Source: Prochlorococcus sp. AG-409-L18 (lineage in GTDB: Bacteria > Cyanobacteriota > Cyanobacteriia > PCC-6307 > Cyanobiaceae). From it: DNA of 37,264 nucleotides. The stretch spans positions 1-37,264 of the forward strand of contig QCKG01000018.1 of the NCBI GenBank assembly GCA_003215535.1. Direction: 5' to 3'. Under the pieces are notes generated by a model that was not told the origin of the DNA, ran no database searches, and was given only the letters and a program-made list of their open reading frames with translations. Below are positions 6,322 through 17,600 of the stretch, piece after piece. Made by a program: the position numbers and the translations under genes. Position 1 is the stretch's first letter; each line of letters starts with the position of its first letter.

Positions 6322-8550
6322 TTATCCAAACTTACCTGCAGTTGATCCGATCACGAACGCGGCATAGGTTACGGCTGTACCTACAACGAAGTGAGTAACA
6401 CCAACTAGGCGAGCCTGAACAATAGATAGTGCAACTGGCTTGTCTCTCCAACCAACAAGGTTGGCAATAGGAGTTCTCTGGTGAGCCCAAACAAGGGTTT
6501 CAATTAACTCTTGCCAATATCCCCTCCAGGAAATCAGGAACATAAATCCGACTGCCCAAACGAGGTGACCCCAAAGGAACATGAAAGCCCATGGACCAAG
6601 TTCATTGACGCCAAATGGGTTATATCCATTGATTAGCTGTGAACTGTTAAGCCACAGGTAATCTCTAAACCAACCCATCAAGTAGGTCCCAGATTCGTTG
6701 AATTGAGCAAGGTTGCCTTGCCAAATTGCTAGGTGCTTCCAATGCCAGTAGAACTGAACCCAAGCAATAGTGTTTACTGCCCAGAACAATGCCATGTAAG
6801 TAGCATCCCAAGCAGAGACGTCACAAGTACCGCCTCGACCTGGACCATCACAAGGGAAGGAGTATCCAAAGTCCTTTTTGTCAGGGATTAATTTGGAACC
6901 CCTAGCATCAAGTGCACCTTTGATAAGGATCAATGCTGTTGTATGGATACCTAAAGCAATGCCGTGATGGACTAGGAAGTCAGCCGGTCCAATAGGAACA
7001 AAGTTAGTTAAAGCATCCTGGCGATTGATCATATCCATCCAGTAATGATCACCTGGCATTCCATTAGCGGCCAGAGTCGCTGCACTTGAAGAGTTGGCTA
7101 ATACAGCATCAATGCCATACATAACCTTTCCACTAAAAGCCTGAAGGGCTTGTGCAAAGACTGGCTCGATGAGTATCTGCTTCTCAGGTGTACCGAAAGC
7201 TACAACAACGTCGTTGTGGACGTACAAGCCCAAGGTATGAAAACCAAGAAGCATGCAGACCCAACTTAGGTGACTAATCAGAGCTTCCTTAGTGCCTAGA
7301 ACCCTTGCAAGAACGTTGTCTTTGTTTAGTTCAGGGTCATAGTCACGAATAAAGAAGATGGCACCATGAGAGAAAGCACCACACATCAACAGAATTGCAA
7401 TGTATTGATGGTGTGTATACAGAGCAGCTTGTGTTGTGTAGTCCTGAGCTATGTATGCATAGGAGGGAAGTGCTCCCATGTGGTGGGCAACTAAGCTGCA
7501 AGCTACACCTAGGCAAGCAAGTGCTAGACCTAGTTGGAAATGCAGTGAGTTGTTTACCGTCTCATAAATGCCGTTGTGGTTAATACCGAAATGTCCCTTG
7601 TGTGGGTCATTTGGATGACCAGTGTTGTGTGCTTCAGTGATTTCTTTCAGAGTGTGGCCAATACCAAAGGTATTTCTGTACATGTGTCCACCGATAATCA
7701 TCACTACACCTAGTGCAAGATGATGATGGGCAATGTCAGTTAGCCAAAGGGAACCGGTATCTGGATGTAATCCACCCATAAAGGTATAGATGGCAGTTCC
7801 TGCTCCCTGGGATGTACCAAATACATGCTCTAGAGAGTCAGGATTCTGCGCATATGCTCCCCAATTACCTGTAAAGAATGGAGCGAGACCATCCGGGTGA
7901 GGCAATACTGTTAACCAGTTATCCCAACCAACATGCTGTCCACGAGACTCTGGAATAGCAACGTGAATTAGATGTGCATTCCAAGCGATATTTGAGAAAC
8001 CGAATAGAACAGCAATGTGGTGGTTTAGCTGTGCTTCAGCATTTTTGAACCAGGCCAATGAAGGTCTGAATTTTGGCTGAAGATGCAACCAACCTGCAAA
8101 TAGAAGCCAGCAGACCAAGATGTTGATAAAAATCGCACCTTGGAACAACTCTTCATTAGTGCGCATTCCAATGGTGTACCACCAGTGATACAGCCCAGAA
8201 TATGCAATGTTTACTGGTCCATCCGCTCCAGCTTGAGTTAAGGCATCAGTAAGGCCTTGACCAAAGTGGGGGTCCCAGATTCCGTGAGCGATTGGGCGAA
8301 CATGAGTGGGGTCTGTGACCCATTGTTCAAAGTTGCCTTGCCAGGCGATATGGAACAGGTTGCCTGCAACCCAAAGACCAATGATCGCTAGATGACCAAA
8401 ATGAGTAGCGAAAATCTTTTGATAAAGATTTTCCTCGGTCATTCCGTCATGGCTCTCGAAATCGTGAGCCGTGGCGATGCCGTACCAGATACGACGGGTT
8501 GTAGGGTCCTGTGCCAGACCCTGACTAAACGAAGGAAATTTCGTTGCCAT
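6322..8550 (-). CDS. psaB: photosystem I P700 apoprotein A2
   Basis: PsaB, 742 residues with 11 membrane helices, is one half of the PSI core heterodimer that binds P700, the A-branch/B-branch chlorophylls and phylloquinone. The [18 protein letters not shown] motif carries Cys567 and Cys576, two of the four ligands of the 4Fe-4S cluster Fx; PsaA supplies the other two. The start is the typical [16 protein letters not shown]. It is the second gene of the psaAB operon, 22 bp after psaA, with a terminator behind it. Confidence 0.98.
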   Translation of the reverse strand: MATKFPSFSQGLAQDPTTRRIWYGIATAHDFESHDGMTEENLYQKIFATHFGHLAIIGLWVAGNLFHIAWQGNFEQWVTDPTHVRPIAHGIWDPHFGQGLTDALTQAGADGPVNIAYSGLYHWWYTIGMRTNEELFQGAIFINILVCWLLFAGWLHLQPKFRPSLAWFKNAEAQLNHHIAVLFGFSNIAWNAHLIHVAIPESRGQHVGWDNWLTVLPHPDGLAPFFTGNWGAYAQNPDSLEHVFGTSQGAGTAIYTFMGGLHPDTGSLWLTDIAHHHLALGVVMIIGGHMYRNTFGIGHTLKEITEAHNTGHPNDPHKGHFGINHNGIYETVNNSLHFQLGLALACLGVACSLVAHHMGALPSYAYIAQDYTTQAALYTHHQYIAILLMCGAFSHGAIFFIRDYDPELNKDNVLARVLGTKEALISHLSWVCMLLGFHTLGLYVHNDVVVAFGTPEKQILIEPVFAQALQAFSGKVMYGIDAVLANSSSAATLAANGMPGDHYWMDMINRQDALTNFVPIGPADFLVHHGIALGIHTTALILIKGALDARGSKLIPDKKDFGYSFPCDGPGRGGTCDVSAWDATYMALFWAVNTIAWVQFYWHWKHLAIWQGNLAQFNESGTYLMGWFRDYLWLNSSQLINGYNPFGVNELGPWAFMFLWGHLVWAVGFMFLISWRGYWQELIETLVWAHQRTPIANLVGWRDKPVALSIVQARLVGVTHFVVGTAVTYAAFVIGSTAGKFG

Positions 8551-8572
8551 GTGGGGATAAGGTCAGGAAAGG

Positions 8573-10846
8573 TCAGCCAAGCCCAATGAGGCGGGCGTGG
8601 AAGAAAGCCCAGGTGGTAACAATGCCGCCTAGGAGGAAGTGTGTTACACCCACGGCACGGCCTTGGGTGATTGAAAGGGCTCTAGGTTGAATGGTTGGAG
8701 CCAACTTGAGCTTGTTATGAGCCCAAATGATTGACTCAAACAACTCTTGCCAATAGCCACGTCCAGTGAAGAGGAACATCAGGCTGAAAGCCCAGATGAA
8801 GTGAGCCCCTAAGAATAGGAGGCTATAACCAGCATTGGAGTTCCCATAACCAGTAAGTACCTGTGATGACTGTGCCCAGAGGAAATCACGAAGCCATCCA
8901 TTAATAGTTATGGAGCTTTGTGCAAAGTTGCCACCGGTGAGTCCCCAAACGTCACTTTGCATCTTCCATGAGAAGTAGAAGATGATGACTGAAATGGAGT
9001 TGTACATCCAGAACAGGCCAAGGAAAACGTGGTCCCAAGAAGAAACCTGACAAGTACCTCCACGGCCAGGGCCATCACAAGAGAAGCGGAAACCTAAATT
9101 CGCTTTATCAGGAATCAGACGGGAGCTTCTTGCGTATAGAACACCCTTAAGAAGGATGAGCAAAGTTACGTGAATTGTGAAAGCGTGAACGTGATGGATC
9201 ATCAAATCTGCCGTTCCAAGAGGAATGGAGAACGCTTCGCTAACTGCACCTGGTAGGTTCCCAGCTCCAACAAGATCTGCAGTTCCTACAGAACCATTCC
9301 AAGTGTTCTGTACCCATTGAGCAAATACAGGCTGCAATTGGATAGCTGTGTCGCTGAACATGTCTTGAGGTCTACCCAGACTGCGCATTACATCATTGTG
9401 GATGTAAAGGCCAAAACTGTGGAAGCCAATAAACATGCAAACCCAGTTCAGGTGACTGATAAGGGCATCACGTGACTTGAGAATTCGATCAAGTACGTTG
9501 TCGATATGAAGAGCTGGGTCGTAATCGCGAATCATTGCGATACCACCGTGAGCAGCCGCTCCACAAATCATTAATCCACCAATCCACATGTGATGGGTAA
9601 AGAGTCCCAGCACAGTTGGGTAATCATTGGCTATATAAGGATATGCGGGGAGCGCATATTGGTGATGAGCAACAACAATGCTGCCTGAGCCAATCATGGC
9701 CAGGTTGATGCTCAGTTGAGCATGCCAACTATTGCTCAAAAACTCAAAGATGCCTTCGTGACCTTTAGGTGCAGGGAAAAGTATTGGATCGCCTTTGGCG
9801 TTATCCATAATTTCCTTCATTCTGTGGCCTACTCCATGAACGGAGTTACCCCACATATGACCGCCGAAGACGGCAAAAACACCCCAAGCCAAGTGATGGT
9901 GTGAGATGTCGGTCATCCAAAGGCTTCCTGTGACAGGGTTTAACCCACCTTTGTTAGTGAGGATGTCACTGAAGGCCCACCAGTTAAGAGTAAAGAAGTT
10001 TTCAACTGTTCGGCCATCCAAGCTAGAGAAAATCTGGCTTGAAACTGCAGGGTTGCAGAGGGTCGTAGTTGGAACGTCTGCAGCAGTAGCAATAGTGACA
10101 CCATCAATCACAAGTGGATTGCCGGCATCGATCGCGTCTAAAAGTGCTGCTGTTGGGGCACCTATATGAATTAAGTGACCAGCCCACGCAATTGAGCCCA
10201 AACCAAACAGAATGATCTGATGGTGCTGCATCATTGGTTCAATCTTCTTGAACCATTCGAGCTTGGGTGCAGTCTTGTGATAGTGGTATATGCCTCCGTG
10301 AAGCATTAGGGCTGCCATCACAACAGAACCAATGGCCATAGCCATGAGTTGTGCTTCGGTAGTAATGCCCCAGGACCTCCACATTTGGAAAATACCTGAG
10401 GTGATTTGAAGGCCATGGAAACCGGCCCCCACATCACCATTCATTACTTCTTGCCCAACGATTGGCCAAAGCACCTGTGCACTTGGCTTTACGTTCGCTG
10501 GGTCTGCTAGCCAACCGGAATAATTTGAGAATCGTGCCCCATGGAAAAAGGCACCACTCAACCAAACAAAAACGATGGCTAAGTGACCGAAGTGGGCCGA
10601 AAAGATCTTTCGGCTTGTTTCTTCTAGGTCACCTATGTGTGTTTCAAAGTCGTGAGCGTCAGCGTGGAGGTTCCAAATCCAAGTAGTGGTTTTGGGACCT
10701 TTGGAAAGCTTGCTAGAGAAAAACCCAGGTTTACCGAGCTTTTCGTAATCGACAGGTGCGTGGCTTCTGTCGACAGGCTGATCATACGGAGTAGGTACTC
10801 CTGATGCCTTTGCTTTCTCCCCACGCTCTGGTGGGCTGATTGTCAT
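8573..10846 (-). CDS. psaA: photosystem I P700 apoprotein A1
   Basis: PsaA, 757 residues, is partner of PsaB in the PSI core. The Fx loop [18 protein letters not shown] gives ligands Cys590 and Cys599. The start is [17 protein letters not shown], the family N-terminus, with GAGG 9 nt upstream. The frame is open 19 codons further to 10903, but that extension (rich in Gly, Pro and Arg) does not look like PsaA and overlaps the structured leader. A lumenal loop near residues 235-285 ([20 protein letters not shown] and onward) seems longer than in freshwater homologs, from memory only. Confidence 0.98.
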   Translation of the reverse strand: MTISPPERGEKAKASGVPTPYDQPVDRSHAPVDYEKLGKPGFFSSKLSKGPKTTTWIWNLHADAHDFETHIGDLEETSRKIFSAHFGHLAIVFVWLSGAFFHGARFSNYSGWLADPANVKPSAQVLWPIVGQEVMNGDVGAGFHGLQITSGIFQMWRSWGITTEAQLMAMAIGSVVMAALMLHGGIYHYHKTAPKLEWFKKIEPMMQHHQIILFGLGSIAWAGHLIHIGAPTAALLDAIDAGNPLVIDGVTIATAADVPTTTLCNPAVSSQIFSSLDGRTVENFFTLNWWAFSDILTNKGGLNPVTGSLWMTDISHHHLAWGVFAVFGGHMWGNSVHGVGHRMKEIMDNAKGDPILFPAPKGHEGIFEFLSNSWHAQLSINLAMIGSGSIVVAHHQYALPAYPYIANDYPTVLGLFTHHMWIGGLMICGAAAHGGIAMIRDYDPALHIDNVLDRILKSRDALISHLNWVCMFIGFHSFGLYIHNDVMRSLGRPQDMFSDTAIQLQPVFAQWVQNTWNGSVGTADLVGAGNLPGAVSEAFSIPLGTADLMIHHVHAFTIHVTLLILLKGVLYARSSRLIPDKANLGFRFSCDGPGRGGTCQVSSWDHVFLGLFWMYNSISVIIFYFSWKMQSDVWGLTGGNFAQSSITINGWLRDFLWAQSSQVLTGYGNSNAGYSLLFLGAHFIWAFSLMFLFTGRGYWQELFESIIWAHNKLKLAPTIQPRALSITQGRAVGVTHFLLGGIVTTWAFFHARLIGLG

Positions 10847-11041
10847 CGAGAGGTTCCTCGAGGTACGGGTTCGAGGTGGAGGGCCACCCTTTTGACAGGC
10901 CAAAAGGCTTGTCGGGTCAGGAGACTAAGTGCTTGAGCACTTGTTTCCTGGCTCCAAGGTTTGCTAAGGACAAGTCCTTGTCAATCCTTGGTGCGACGGG
11001 CCCATAAGGGATCCGCTTTGCAAAGCATAGAGGCGATAATC
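10847..11041 (-). promoter_or_regulatory. hairpin-rich psaA 5' leader
   Basis: Successive inverted repeats occur in the psaA upstream region: 10875-10888 (GGTGG/CCACC), 10894-10913 (GACAGGCC/GGCTTGTC, one mismatch), 10927-10942 (AAGTGCTTGAGCACTT), 10966-10979 (AAGGACAAGTCCTT) nested inside CCAAGG 10954-10959 and CCTTGG 10986-10991, and 11015-11026 (GCTTTGCAAAGC). They could form a ladder of hairpins in a long psaAB mRNA leader. GATTAT on the minus strand at about 11036-11041 is a weak -10 candidate. Confidence 0.5.
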
Positions 11042-11460
11042 CACTTACTACTCACTCAAGTAACAAATGTTCTACCCTCTGGCTCATTAGTTCTGGCCTA
11101 AGGTCTCAGGGCAGACTTGGGCTAAAGTCAAGAGTAATTTACTTAAGTTTACAACCTTAAGGCGATTGTATTCCTTGTTCTAATTAACATGAATTAGGGT
11201 AAAGACCTTTACGTTTCATATGGACTTCTAAACTTTGGTCTTCTAATTGCTGCTTTTAAAAGCAAATTTATTCCTCTCAATCTCTTTTCAAGGTGTTTTG
11301 ACTTAGGTAAAATTGCTACCATCGGGCCCCTGGTTTTTTTGGGCTTTATAGGGATAAGTCAATCATTTTGATAGATTTTTCTCTTTCACTATTAGTTACT
11401 AATTCATTAGCTAAAAAAGCTTTATTGAATTGTCTTCCTTTCCTCTAAGTAAGCATCACC
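11042..11460. other. spacer between psaA leader and cobJ, no gene seen
   Basis: AT-rich, with many stops in all frames. It presumably holds the divergent promoters of psaAB and cobJ. The only G/C-rich block is GGGCCCCTGG followed by T7 near 11323-11340; it is not a convincing terminator because no matching stem precedes the T-run. Confidence 0.4.
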
Positions 11461-11523
11461 CTGACTAAAATCAACGCAAATCCTTCCTCTCTGAGAATTG
11501 CTTTAGGGCTTTCCCCAAGTGCT

Positions 11524-13302
11524 TTGCCATTGCTGCAAAGATTGAAAGCTCGTTGTCATGTTGATCAAATCGCTATAAGTCCTGGTGCTGCTTCTGTTAT
11601 CACTAATCCTCCAGGAGATTTACTTGTAGGTCCTGCGGCAGAAATTCTTCGAACGTATTGGGTAAAAGCTGGCAAATTGCTTGTTGTTGGAGCGATTAGT
11701 GCTGTTACAAGATTGATTGCTCCTCTTATTAAAGGTAAGGATCAAGATCCTGCGGTAGTGGTCCTTGATGCGAATGCATTGATGATTGTTCCGCTTTTAG
11801 GAGGGCATAAGGCTGGGGGAGAAGATTTGGTAATTCAGCTGGCCGAAGATCTTGGAGGTAGGCCTATCCTTACTGGCGATTCCAGAAGTCAGGGCAGAAT
11901 TCTTCTTGATTGTTTTGGAGATGCTTGGGGTTGGAGAAGACAAGGGGATTGCACTTCATGGAAAAACTTGATGTTGAATCAAGCAAAAGGATGCAAGTTG
12001 GAGATTTCTCAATCTTCAGGTTCTCGTTTGTGGCAAACAACTGAGGGTGCAAAAAAGCTTTTTAATGTTTGTGCAAATGAACATTCTGATCAATCGATAT
12101 ATTTGAGTATTGGGCCTCATGCTTCTAAGAATTGTTGTTGGCATCCCCCAACAATTTGGATAGGAGTTGGATGTGAGCGGAATACAAGTATCAGCATTCT
12201 TGAACGCGCTTTAGAGATTTCCTTAGACGCTGCAGGGTTGAATCAAGAAGCAATAGCTGGTTTTGCAAGTATTGACCTTAAAGATGATGAGCCAGCGCTC
12301 TTAGCTTTTGTCGAAGAAAAACAATGGCCAATCCGCTTTTTCGGAGCAGAATCTCTTAATCAAGTTTCAGTGCCCACCCCCTCTGAGAAAGTCCTTGCTG
12401 AGACGGGCACAGCATCTGTTGCTGAATCTTCGGCTTTGTTGGCGGCGGGAGAGGGGAGTGTTTTGTATCAAGCAAAGAAGATCTTTTATCCAAAAGCTAA
12501 TGAGAACGGTGCAATTACTATTGCAATCGCTGAAGCGCTGAAGCCATTTGCTCCTAGTAGAGGTGAGTTGCATTTAGTTGGTAGTGGCCCTGGAGATTTA
12601 GCCCTTTTAACAAACGATGCGCGCTTTGCACTTTCTAGAAGCGCGGTATGGATTGGCTATGGCCTCTATCTAGATTTAATTGAGCCCCTTCGACGAAATG
12701 ACCAAGTTCGTATTGAAGGAGAACTTACTAAAGAAAAGGATAGATGTATTAAGGCTCTCGAGCTTGCTACTGAAGGGGTGCGCGTTTCGTTGATCTCCTC
12801 CGGTGACAGTGGTATTTACGGTATGGCAGGGCTTGCATTGCAACTTTGGTTGGACAAGCCAGAGGATGAGAGGCCTGAGTTGCAAATTCATCCAGGCATT
12901 TCTGCGATGCAAATGGCAGCTAGTAAAGTAGGGGCTCCACTTATGCATGATTTTTGTGCAATAAGCCTTAGCGATTGCCTGACTCCTTGGGGAAAAATTG
13001 AAGAACGACTCCTGGCTGCAGCATGTGGTGATTTTGTAATTGGCTTATACAATCCCAAGTCCAAAGTTAGAACTTGGCAATTGCCAACTGCGATTAATTT
13101 ATTAAGGAAACATCGTCCTGCGGAAACGCCAGTAGTTTTAGCAAGACAACTAGGAAGAACTTCTGAAAAAGTGACTATCTATAATTTAGACAATATCCCA
13201 ATAGAAGAAGTCGATATGCTGAGTCTTTTACTGATAGGGAATAGTGCAAGTCTTCTTAAGGATGGGTGGTTGCTTAACCCTCGTGGATATTCGGTCCATT
13301 AA
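11524..13302 (+). CDS. cobJ: fused CbiG-CbiH / precorrin-3B C17-methyltransferase
   Basis: The N-terminal half (to about residue 345) is CbiG-like: LDANALMIVPLLGGHKAGGEDL followed by TGDS, then a C-terminal CbiG domain (IWIGVGCERNTS). The C-terminal half is a tetrapyrrole SAM methyltransferase: GSGPGDLALLT, SSGDSGIYGMAG, PGISAMQMAA and GLYNPKSK. In the anaerobic cobalamin route CbiH contracts the ring and CbiG opens the resulting lactone, so the fusion joins consecutive steps. The first canonical start is TTG 11524, but the frame stays open upstream to the stop at 11446 and reads SLRIALGLSPSALPLLQRL, a convincing continuation of the domain. The true start is probably upstream at a non-standard codon (CTG 11461, CTG 11491 or ATT 11497). 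Confidence 0.9.
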   Translation: MPLLQRLKARCHVDQIAISPGAASVITNPPGDLLVGPAAEILRTYWVKAGKLLVVGAISAVTRLIAPLIKGKDQDPAVVVLDANALMIVPLLGGHKAGGEDLVIQLAEDLGGRPILTGDSRSQGRILLDCFGDAWGWRRQGDCTSWKNLMLNQAKGCKLEISQSSGSRLWQTTEGAKKLFNVCANEHSDQSIYLSIGPHASKNCCWHPPTIWIGVGCERNTSISILERALEISLDAAGLNQEAIAGFASIDLKDDEPALLAFVEEKQWPIRFFGAESLNQVSVPTPSEKVLAETGTASVAESSALLAAGEGSVLYQAKKIFYPKANENGAITIAIAEALKPFAPSRGELHLVGSGPGDLALLTNDARFALSRSAVWIGYGLYLDLIEPLRRNDQVRIEGELTKEKDRCIKALELATEGVRVSLISSGDSGIYGMAGLALQLWLDKPEDERPELQIHPGISAMQMAASKVGAPLMHDFCAISLSDCLTPWGKIEERLLAAACGDFVIGLYNPKSKVRTWQLPTAINLLRKHRPAETPVVLARQLGRTSEKVTIYNLDNIPIEEVDMLSLLLIGNSASLLKDGWLLNPRGYSVH

Positions 13303-13326
13303 TTGGTTTTGGTAGTGATATCGGCA

Positions 13327-13400
13327 TCGGGATGACAGGATTCGAACCTGCGGCCCCTTCGTCCCGAACGAAGTGCGCTACCAAGCTGCGCCACATCCCG
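13327..13400 (-). tRNA. tRNA-Pro (CGG)
   Basis: A complete 74-nt cloverleaf is present: acceptor CGGGATG/CATCCCG with discriminator A, D-stem GCGC/GCGC, anticodon stem CTTCG/CGAAG with loop TTCGGGA (anticodon CGG), and T-arm GCAGG-TTCGAAT-CCTGT. CCA is not encoded. It lies between the cobJ 3' end and lipA, on the opposite strand to both. Confidence 0.97.
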
Positions 13401-13482
13401 ATCAATCGATTTTAGAAGATTTCCCTTAAAGAAATTCTTGTAGCTGAAGGGCTTCTAAAGTCATTTTATTAGAGGAGAGACT

Positions 13483-14352
13483 TTGCTTAAGCCCAATTGG
13501 TTGCGTGTAAAGGCCCCCCAGCAAGAACGGATTGGAGTGGTCGAAGATCTTTTGTTAGATCTTAAATTAAATACTGTCTGCCAAGAAGCTAGTTGTCCAA
13601 ATATCGGGGAATGCTTCGCGGGAGGAACAGCAACTTTTTTAATTATGGGCCCTGCGTGTACTCGAGCTTGTCCCTATTGCGACATTGATTTTGATAAAAG
13701 TCTTCGCCCTTTGGACCCAACAGAACCTAGTCGACTTGCTCAAGCAGTACTAAGGATGAGACTTAGTCATGTTGTCATTACTTCAGTGAATCGAGATGAT
13801 TTATCTGATGGGGGAGCTAGTCAATTTGTTGATTGCATAAAAGCTGTTCGTCAGCTTTCTCCACAAACAACTATTGAGTTGCTTATTCCAGATTTCTGTG
13901 GGAGTTCAGATTCTTTGGAAACTGTTATGCAAGCCGCTCCTAATGTTCTGAATCACAATATTGAGACTGTTCCTCGTCTTTATAAAAAGGTTCGTCCTCA
14001 AGGAATCTATGAACGGTCTTTAAAACTTTTGCAGCGAGTAAGAGATAGATGGCCTAAAGCTTATTCAAAATCTGGGTTAATGGTTGGGCTCGGAGAGACA
14101 GATGAGGAAGTGATGGATGTTTTGAAAGATCTAAAATCTCATAATGTTGATATTGTTACTATTGGTCAGTATCTTTCTCCTGGGCCAAAACATTTAAAGG
14201 TGGAACGTTTTGTAGAACCAAATAAGTTTGAGTATTTTAGGGAGCAAGGTGAGGAGAAACTGGGATTTTTACAGGTTATTAGTTCACCTTTAACTCGTAG
14301 TAGTTATCATGCTGGCGAGGTCCAACGCTTAATGCTAAATAACCCAAGGTGA
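13483..14352 (+). CDS. lipA: lipoyl synthase
   Basis: This radical SAM enzyme inserts two sulfurs into the octanoyl group on lipoyl domains of 2-oxoacid dehydrogenases and the glycine cleavage H protein. Both 4Fe-4S clusters are visible: the auxiliary cluster Cys33, Cys38 and Cys44 ([12 protein letters not shown]), and the SAM cluster Cys59, Cys63 and Cys66 (CTRACPYC). The C-terminal RSSYHAG supplies the Ser that ligates the auxiliary cluster. The TTG start has GAGGAG about 5 nt upstream. Length (289 aa) is normal. The stop codon abuts the stop of the opposing YCII gene with no gap. Confidence 0.97.
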   Translation: MLKPNWLRVKAPQQERIGVVEDLLLDLKLNTVCQEASCPNIGECFAGGTATFLIMGPACTRACPYCDIDFDKSLRPLDPTEPSRLAQAVLRMRLSHVVITSVNRDDLSDGGASQFVDCIKAVRQLSPQTTIELLIPDFCGSSDSLETVMQAAPNVLNHNIETVPRLYKKVRPQGIYERSLKLLQRVRDRWPKAYSKSGLMVGLGETDEEVMDVLKDLKSHNVDIVTIGQYLSPGPKHLKVERFVEPNKFEYFREQGEEKLGFLQVISSPLTRSSYHAGEVQRLMLNNPR

Positions 14353-14661
14353 TTAGATCGGTATTCTTCCATGAATGGGTATCCATTCTTCTAGTTTCCA
14401 GTCAACCAAGCCTGCTTTAATCATAGGATCTTGCTCTACCAATTCTTTTGCCATTTCAAACGAATTGGCCTTAATTACCAGTAATCCACCCCCTCCAGGT
14501 TTTTGGTCCTCATTAACAAGAAAACCGCTCGAAACTTCTATTCCTAAACTGTTTAAATTAACAACCCATTTCTTGTGATCAGATAAAAATCTCTTTCGAT
14601 CCTTCAGCTTTAACCGTAAAGTTTCTTCTGTGAACTTTTCTGTTTTTATAAACCAAGGCAT
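14353..14661 (-). CDS. YCII/YciI-related small protein
   Basis: A 102-residue single-domain protein of the YCII (ferredoxin-like alpha-beta, dimeric) superfamily. Landmarks are the MPWFIKTEKF opening strand, the RKRFLSDHKKWV helix with a conserved His, GGGGLLVIKANSFEMAKELVEQDPM, and a final EEWIPI strand. Biochemical roles of the family are mostly unknown. The start codon lies 1 nt after the stop of the glutamate synthase gene (TAATATG), so translation is probably coupled. Confidence 0.85.
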   Translation of the reverse strand: MPWFIKTEKFTEETLRLKLKDRKRFLSDHKKWVVNLNSLGIEVSSGFLVNEDQKPGGGGLLVIKANSFEMAKELVEQDPMIKAGLVDWKLEEWIPIHGRIPI

Positions 14662-14662
14662 A

Positions 14663-17600
14663 TTAAATCAAAGCTTTTTGCATTTCTTCTAATCCTAACC
14701 TTGCTTTTTCACTGGGAGGAATCAGTACTTTAAATTGATTTTTTGCTTGACTCCAGTTTGATAATATCTGATTTGCTTTCGAGCTCTTTGTATGTAGTAA
14801 ATGTGACTCTAATAGTGGTTTTAAAAGGTTTTCTTGTTCAGGAGTTGTGAGCGGATAAATCTGAACAATTTCCGTGTTTACCTTCTCATTCAAATTGTTT
14901 GACTCGTCAAGTAAAAAGGTGACTCCACCTGTCATACCTGCACCTACATTCCGACCAGTTGACCCGAGAACAACAACCACTCCACCAGTCATATATTCAC
15001 AGCAATGATCTCCTGAACCTTCGATCACAGCGCTTACTCCGCTATTCCTTACAGCAAATCTTTCGCCGGCTTTTCCAAGGGCAAATAATTCACCTCCAGT
15101 AGCTCCGTATAGGCACGTATTGCCAAGAATTACATAGGATCCAGCATTCTTAATTTGAGTAGGCGGAATAACTGTAATGCGGCCACCATTAATCCCTTTT
15201 CCTACGTAATCATTGGCCTCACCAATGAGCAGAAGATGCATTCCTTGTAGAATGAAAGCACCAAAGCTTTGTCCGGCGGCGCCGGTGAATTTGAGGTCAA
15301 TACAGCCCTGAAATCCTTTATTCCCGTGACGATGGGCTATTTCACCGGCAATACGAGCACAAACACTTCGATCAGTATTGATTATGGGAAGGGTGCGGCA
15401 GATTTTGCCATGGTGGTCTATTGCTGCTATTAACTCGTCATCGCTGAGTAATTCATCTTCAAGTATTCGCCCATTACTATGCGCATTTAAGTTGTGCCTG
15501 AGCCAGGTTCTATCTTTTGCTAACCCGGCAGGTTTAAGTAGGCAAGATAGGTCTACAGATTGGGTTTTAGTTAGATGAACTTTTCTTGGCTCCAAAAGTT
15601 CTGGCCTCCCAATTAAATCTTCAAGGCGAGCTACTCCTAGAACACTCATGATTTGTCGTATTTCCTCTGCGACAAAAACAAAAAAGTTGACAACGTGTTC
15701 AGGTAGACCAGAAAACCGCTTGCGTAAGACTTCTTGTTGGGTTGCTACCCCCACAGGACATTTGTTGGTATGGCATACGCGCGCCATGATGCAGCCCTCA
15801 GCGATCATTGCAACTGAGCCAAACCCAAATTCTTCTGCACCTAATAAAGCTGCTATTACGACATCCCATCCAGTTTTTAATCCTCCATCTGCTCGTAAAA
15901 CAACTCGATCACGCAATCCATTTTCAACTAGTGACCGATGAACTTCAGTAAGGCCAAGTTCCCAGGGCCCTCCTGCATGTTTGATTGAGCTGAGAGGAGA
16001 AGCACCTGTCCCTCCATCATGCCCAGAAATCTGGATCACATCGGCATTTGCTTTTGCAACGCCAGCTGCAATTGTTCCAATCCCAATTTCAGCAACAAGT
16101 TTTACGCTCACTTTCGCAGAGGGATGCACTTGATGGAGATCATGAATTAGCTGGGCTAAATCTTCGATTGAGTAGATGTCATGGTGAGGGGGGGGGGAAA
16201 TTAGTGCTACCCCAGGCTTGCTATTCCTAAGCTTGGCTATATAAGAATCAACTTTGGGTCCAGGAAGTTGCCCGCCCTCGCCTGGTTTTGCCCCTTGAGC
16301 CACTTTTATTTCTAATTGTTTTCCACTTCTCAGATATTCAGGAGTTACCCCGAAACGGCCAGAAGCAATTTGTTTGATTGCCGAACAGGCAGTGTCTCCA
16401 TTTTTTAAGCCTTTAATGCTTGGCAAAGTTGCTGAACGATTTTCAGAATCAACGTCTTTGAGGATTTTGAAACGCTTCGGATCTTCTCCTCCTTCTCCGC
16501 TATTGCTTTTCCCTCCAATACGATTCATGGCTACCGCGAGCACTTCATGGGCTTCTCGTGAGAGCGCCCCTAGGCTCATCCCTCCTGTGCAAAAACGCTT
16601 GCAAATGCTTTCTATACTTTCGACTTCATCCAACGGCAGTGGATCTTGAGCTGGGTGAAAAGTAAGCAGGTCTCTAAGAGCAGTAGGAGGTCTGTTCTCT
16701 AGGAGTGTTTGATAAGTAGAGAAGTGATCGTATCCAGGACCAGTTTTTACCGCTGCATGTAAAGCTTTTGACATTTCAGGGGTATTTAAATGGTATTCAC
16801 CTCCATTTCTATATTGAACAAAACCCATGAATTCAAGTTTCTTTCTATCTAATTCAGGGAAGGCTTTTGTATGGAAGGTGATAGTCTCACTAGCTAATTC
16901 GTTTATGCTTAATCCTGCGACTCGGCTTGTTGTTCCTTTGAAAGCTATTTCGATTAAGTCTGCTCCGATACCAATCGCCTCGAAAATTTGAGCCCCATGA
17001 TAACTCGCTAAAAGGGAAATACCTATTTTTGAAAGAATTTTGCGAAGGCCATCTTCCATGGCCTTTCGTAAGTTTGATTGAGCTTGCTCGATATTTAAGC
17101 CTGGAAGTTTGCCAGTTTGAATTAGCTTCTGAGTTCTTGGGTGAAGCCACCAATGACGTGTAGTTTCCCATGTTAGCCATGGGCACACGGCACTCGCACC
17201 GTAACCAATTAAGCAAGCTAAATGATGGGTGCTCCAGCACTGAGCTGTTTCTATTACTAGAGAAGCATTTAACCTTAACCCCCTATTTAGTAAATGGTGG
17301 TGAACTGCACCAACAGCAAGTAATGGGGGGATGTAAGTGTTACTTGCATTTATACCTCGATCGGACAAGATTAATACTTTGCCCCCAGATCTAACAGAAT
17401 TCTCTGCTTGAAGGCAAAGCTTATTAAGGCTTTCGTTTAGACCTTTTGGGCCTTCACTAATGGGAATTAATGTTGAGATTATTTTGCTAGAAGAGCTTAT
17501 TTTTATTAGCTCAGATAGCTCTGCTTCATTAAGGATTGGTGTTTTTAGGTGAATTACAGATGCCTGACTGGCTTCTGGGAGGAGAGGAGAACCACGCTTG

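Noticed and set aside
10847-10903. 19-codon N-terminal extension of psaA
   Set aside because: The added residues do not resemble PsaA, lie in a hairpin-rich leader, and the downstream ATG has a good ribosome-binding site and family N-terminus.
11323-11340. GGGCCC block followed by seven T as a terminator
   Set aside because: The GGGCCC is only self-palindromic and separated from the T-run by TGG; no proper stem-loop forms.
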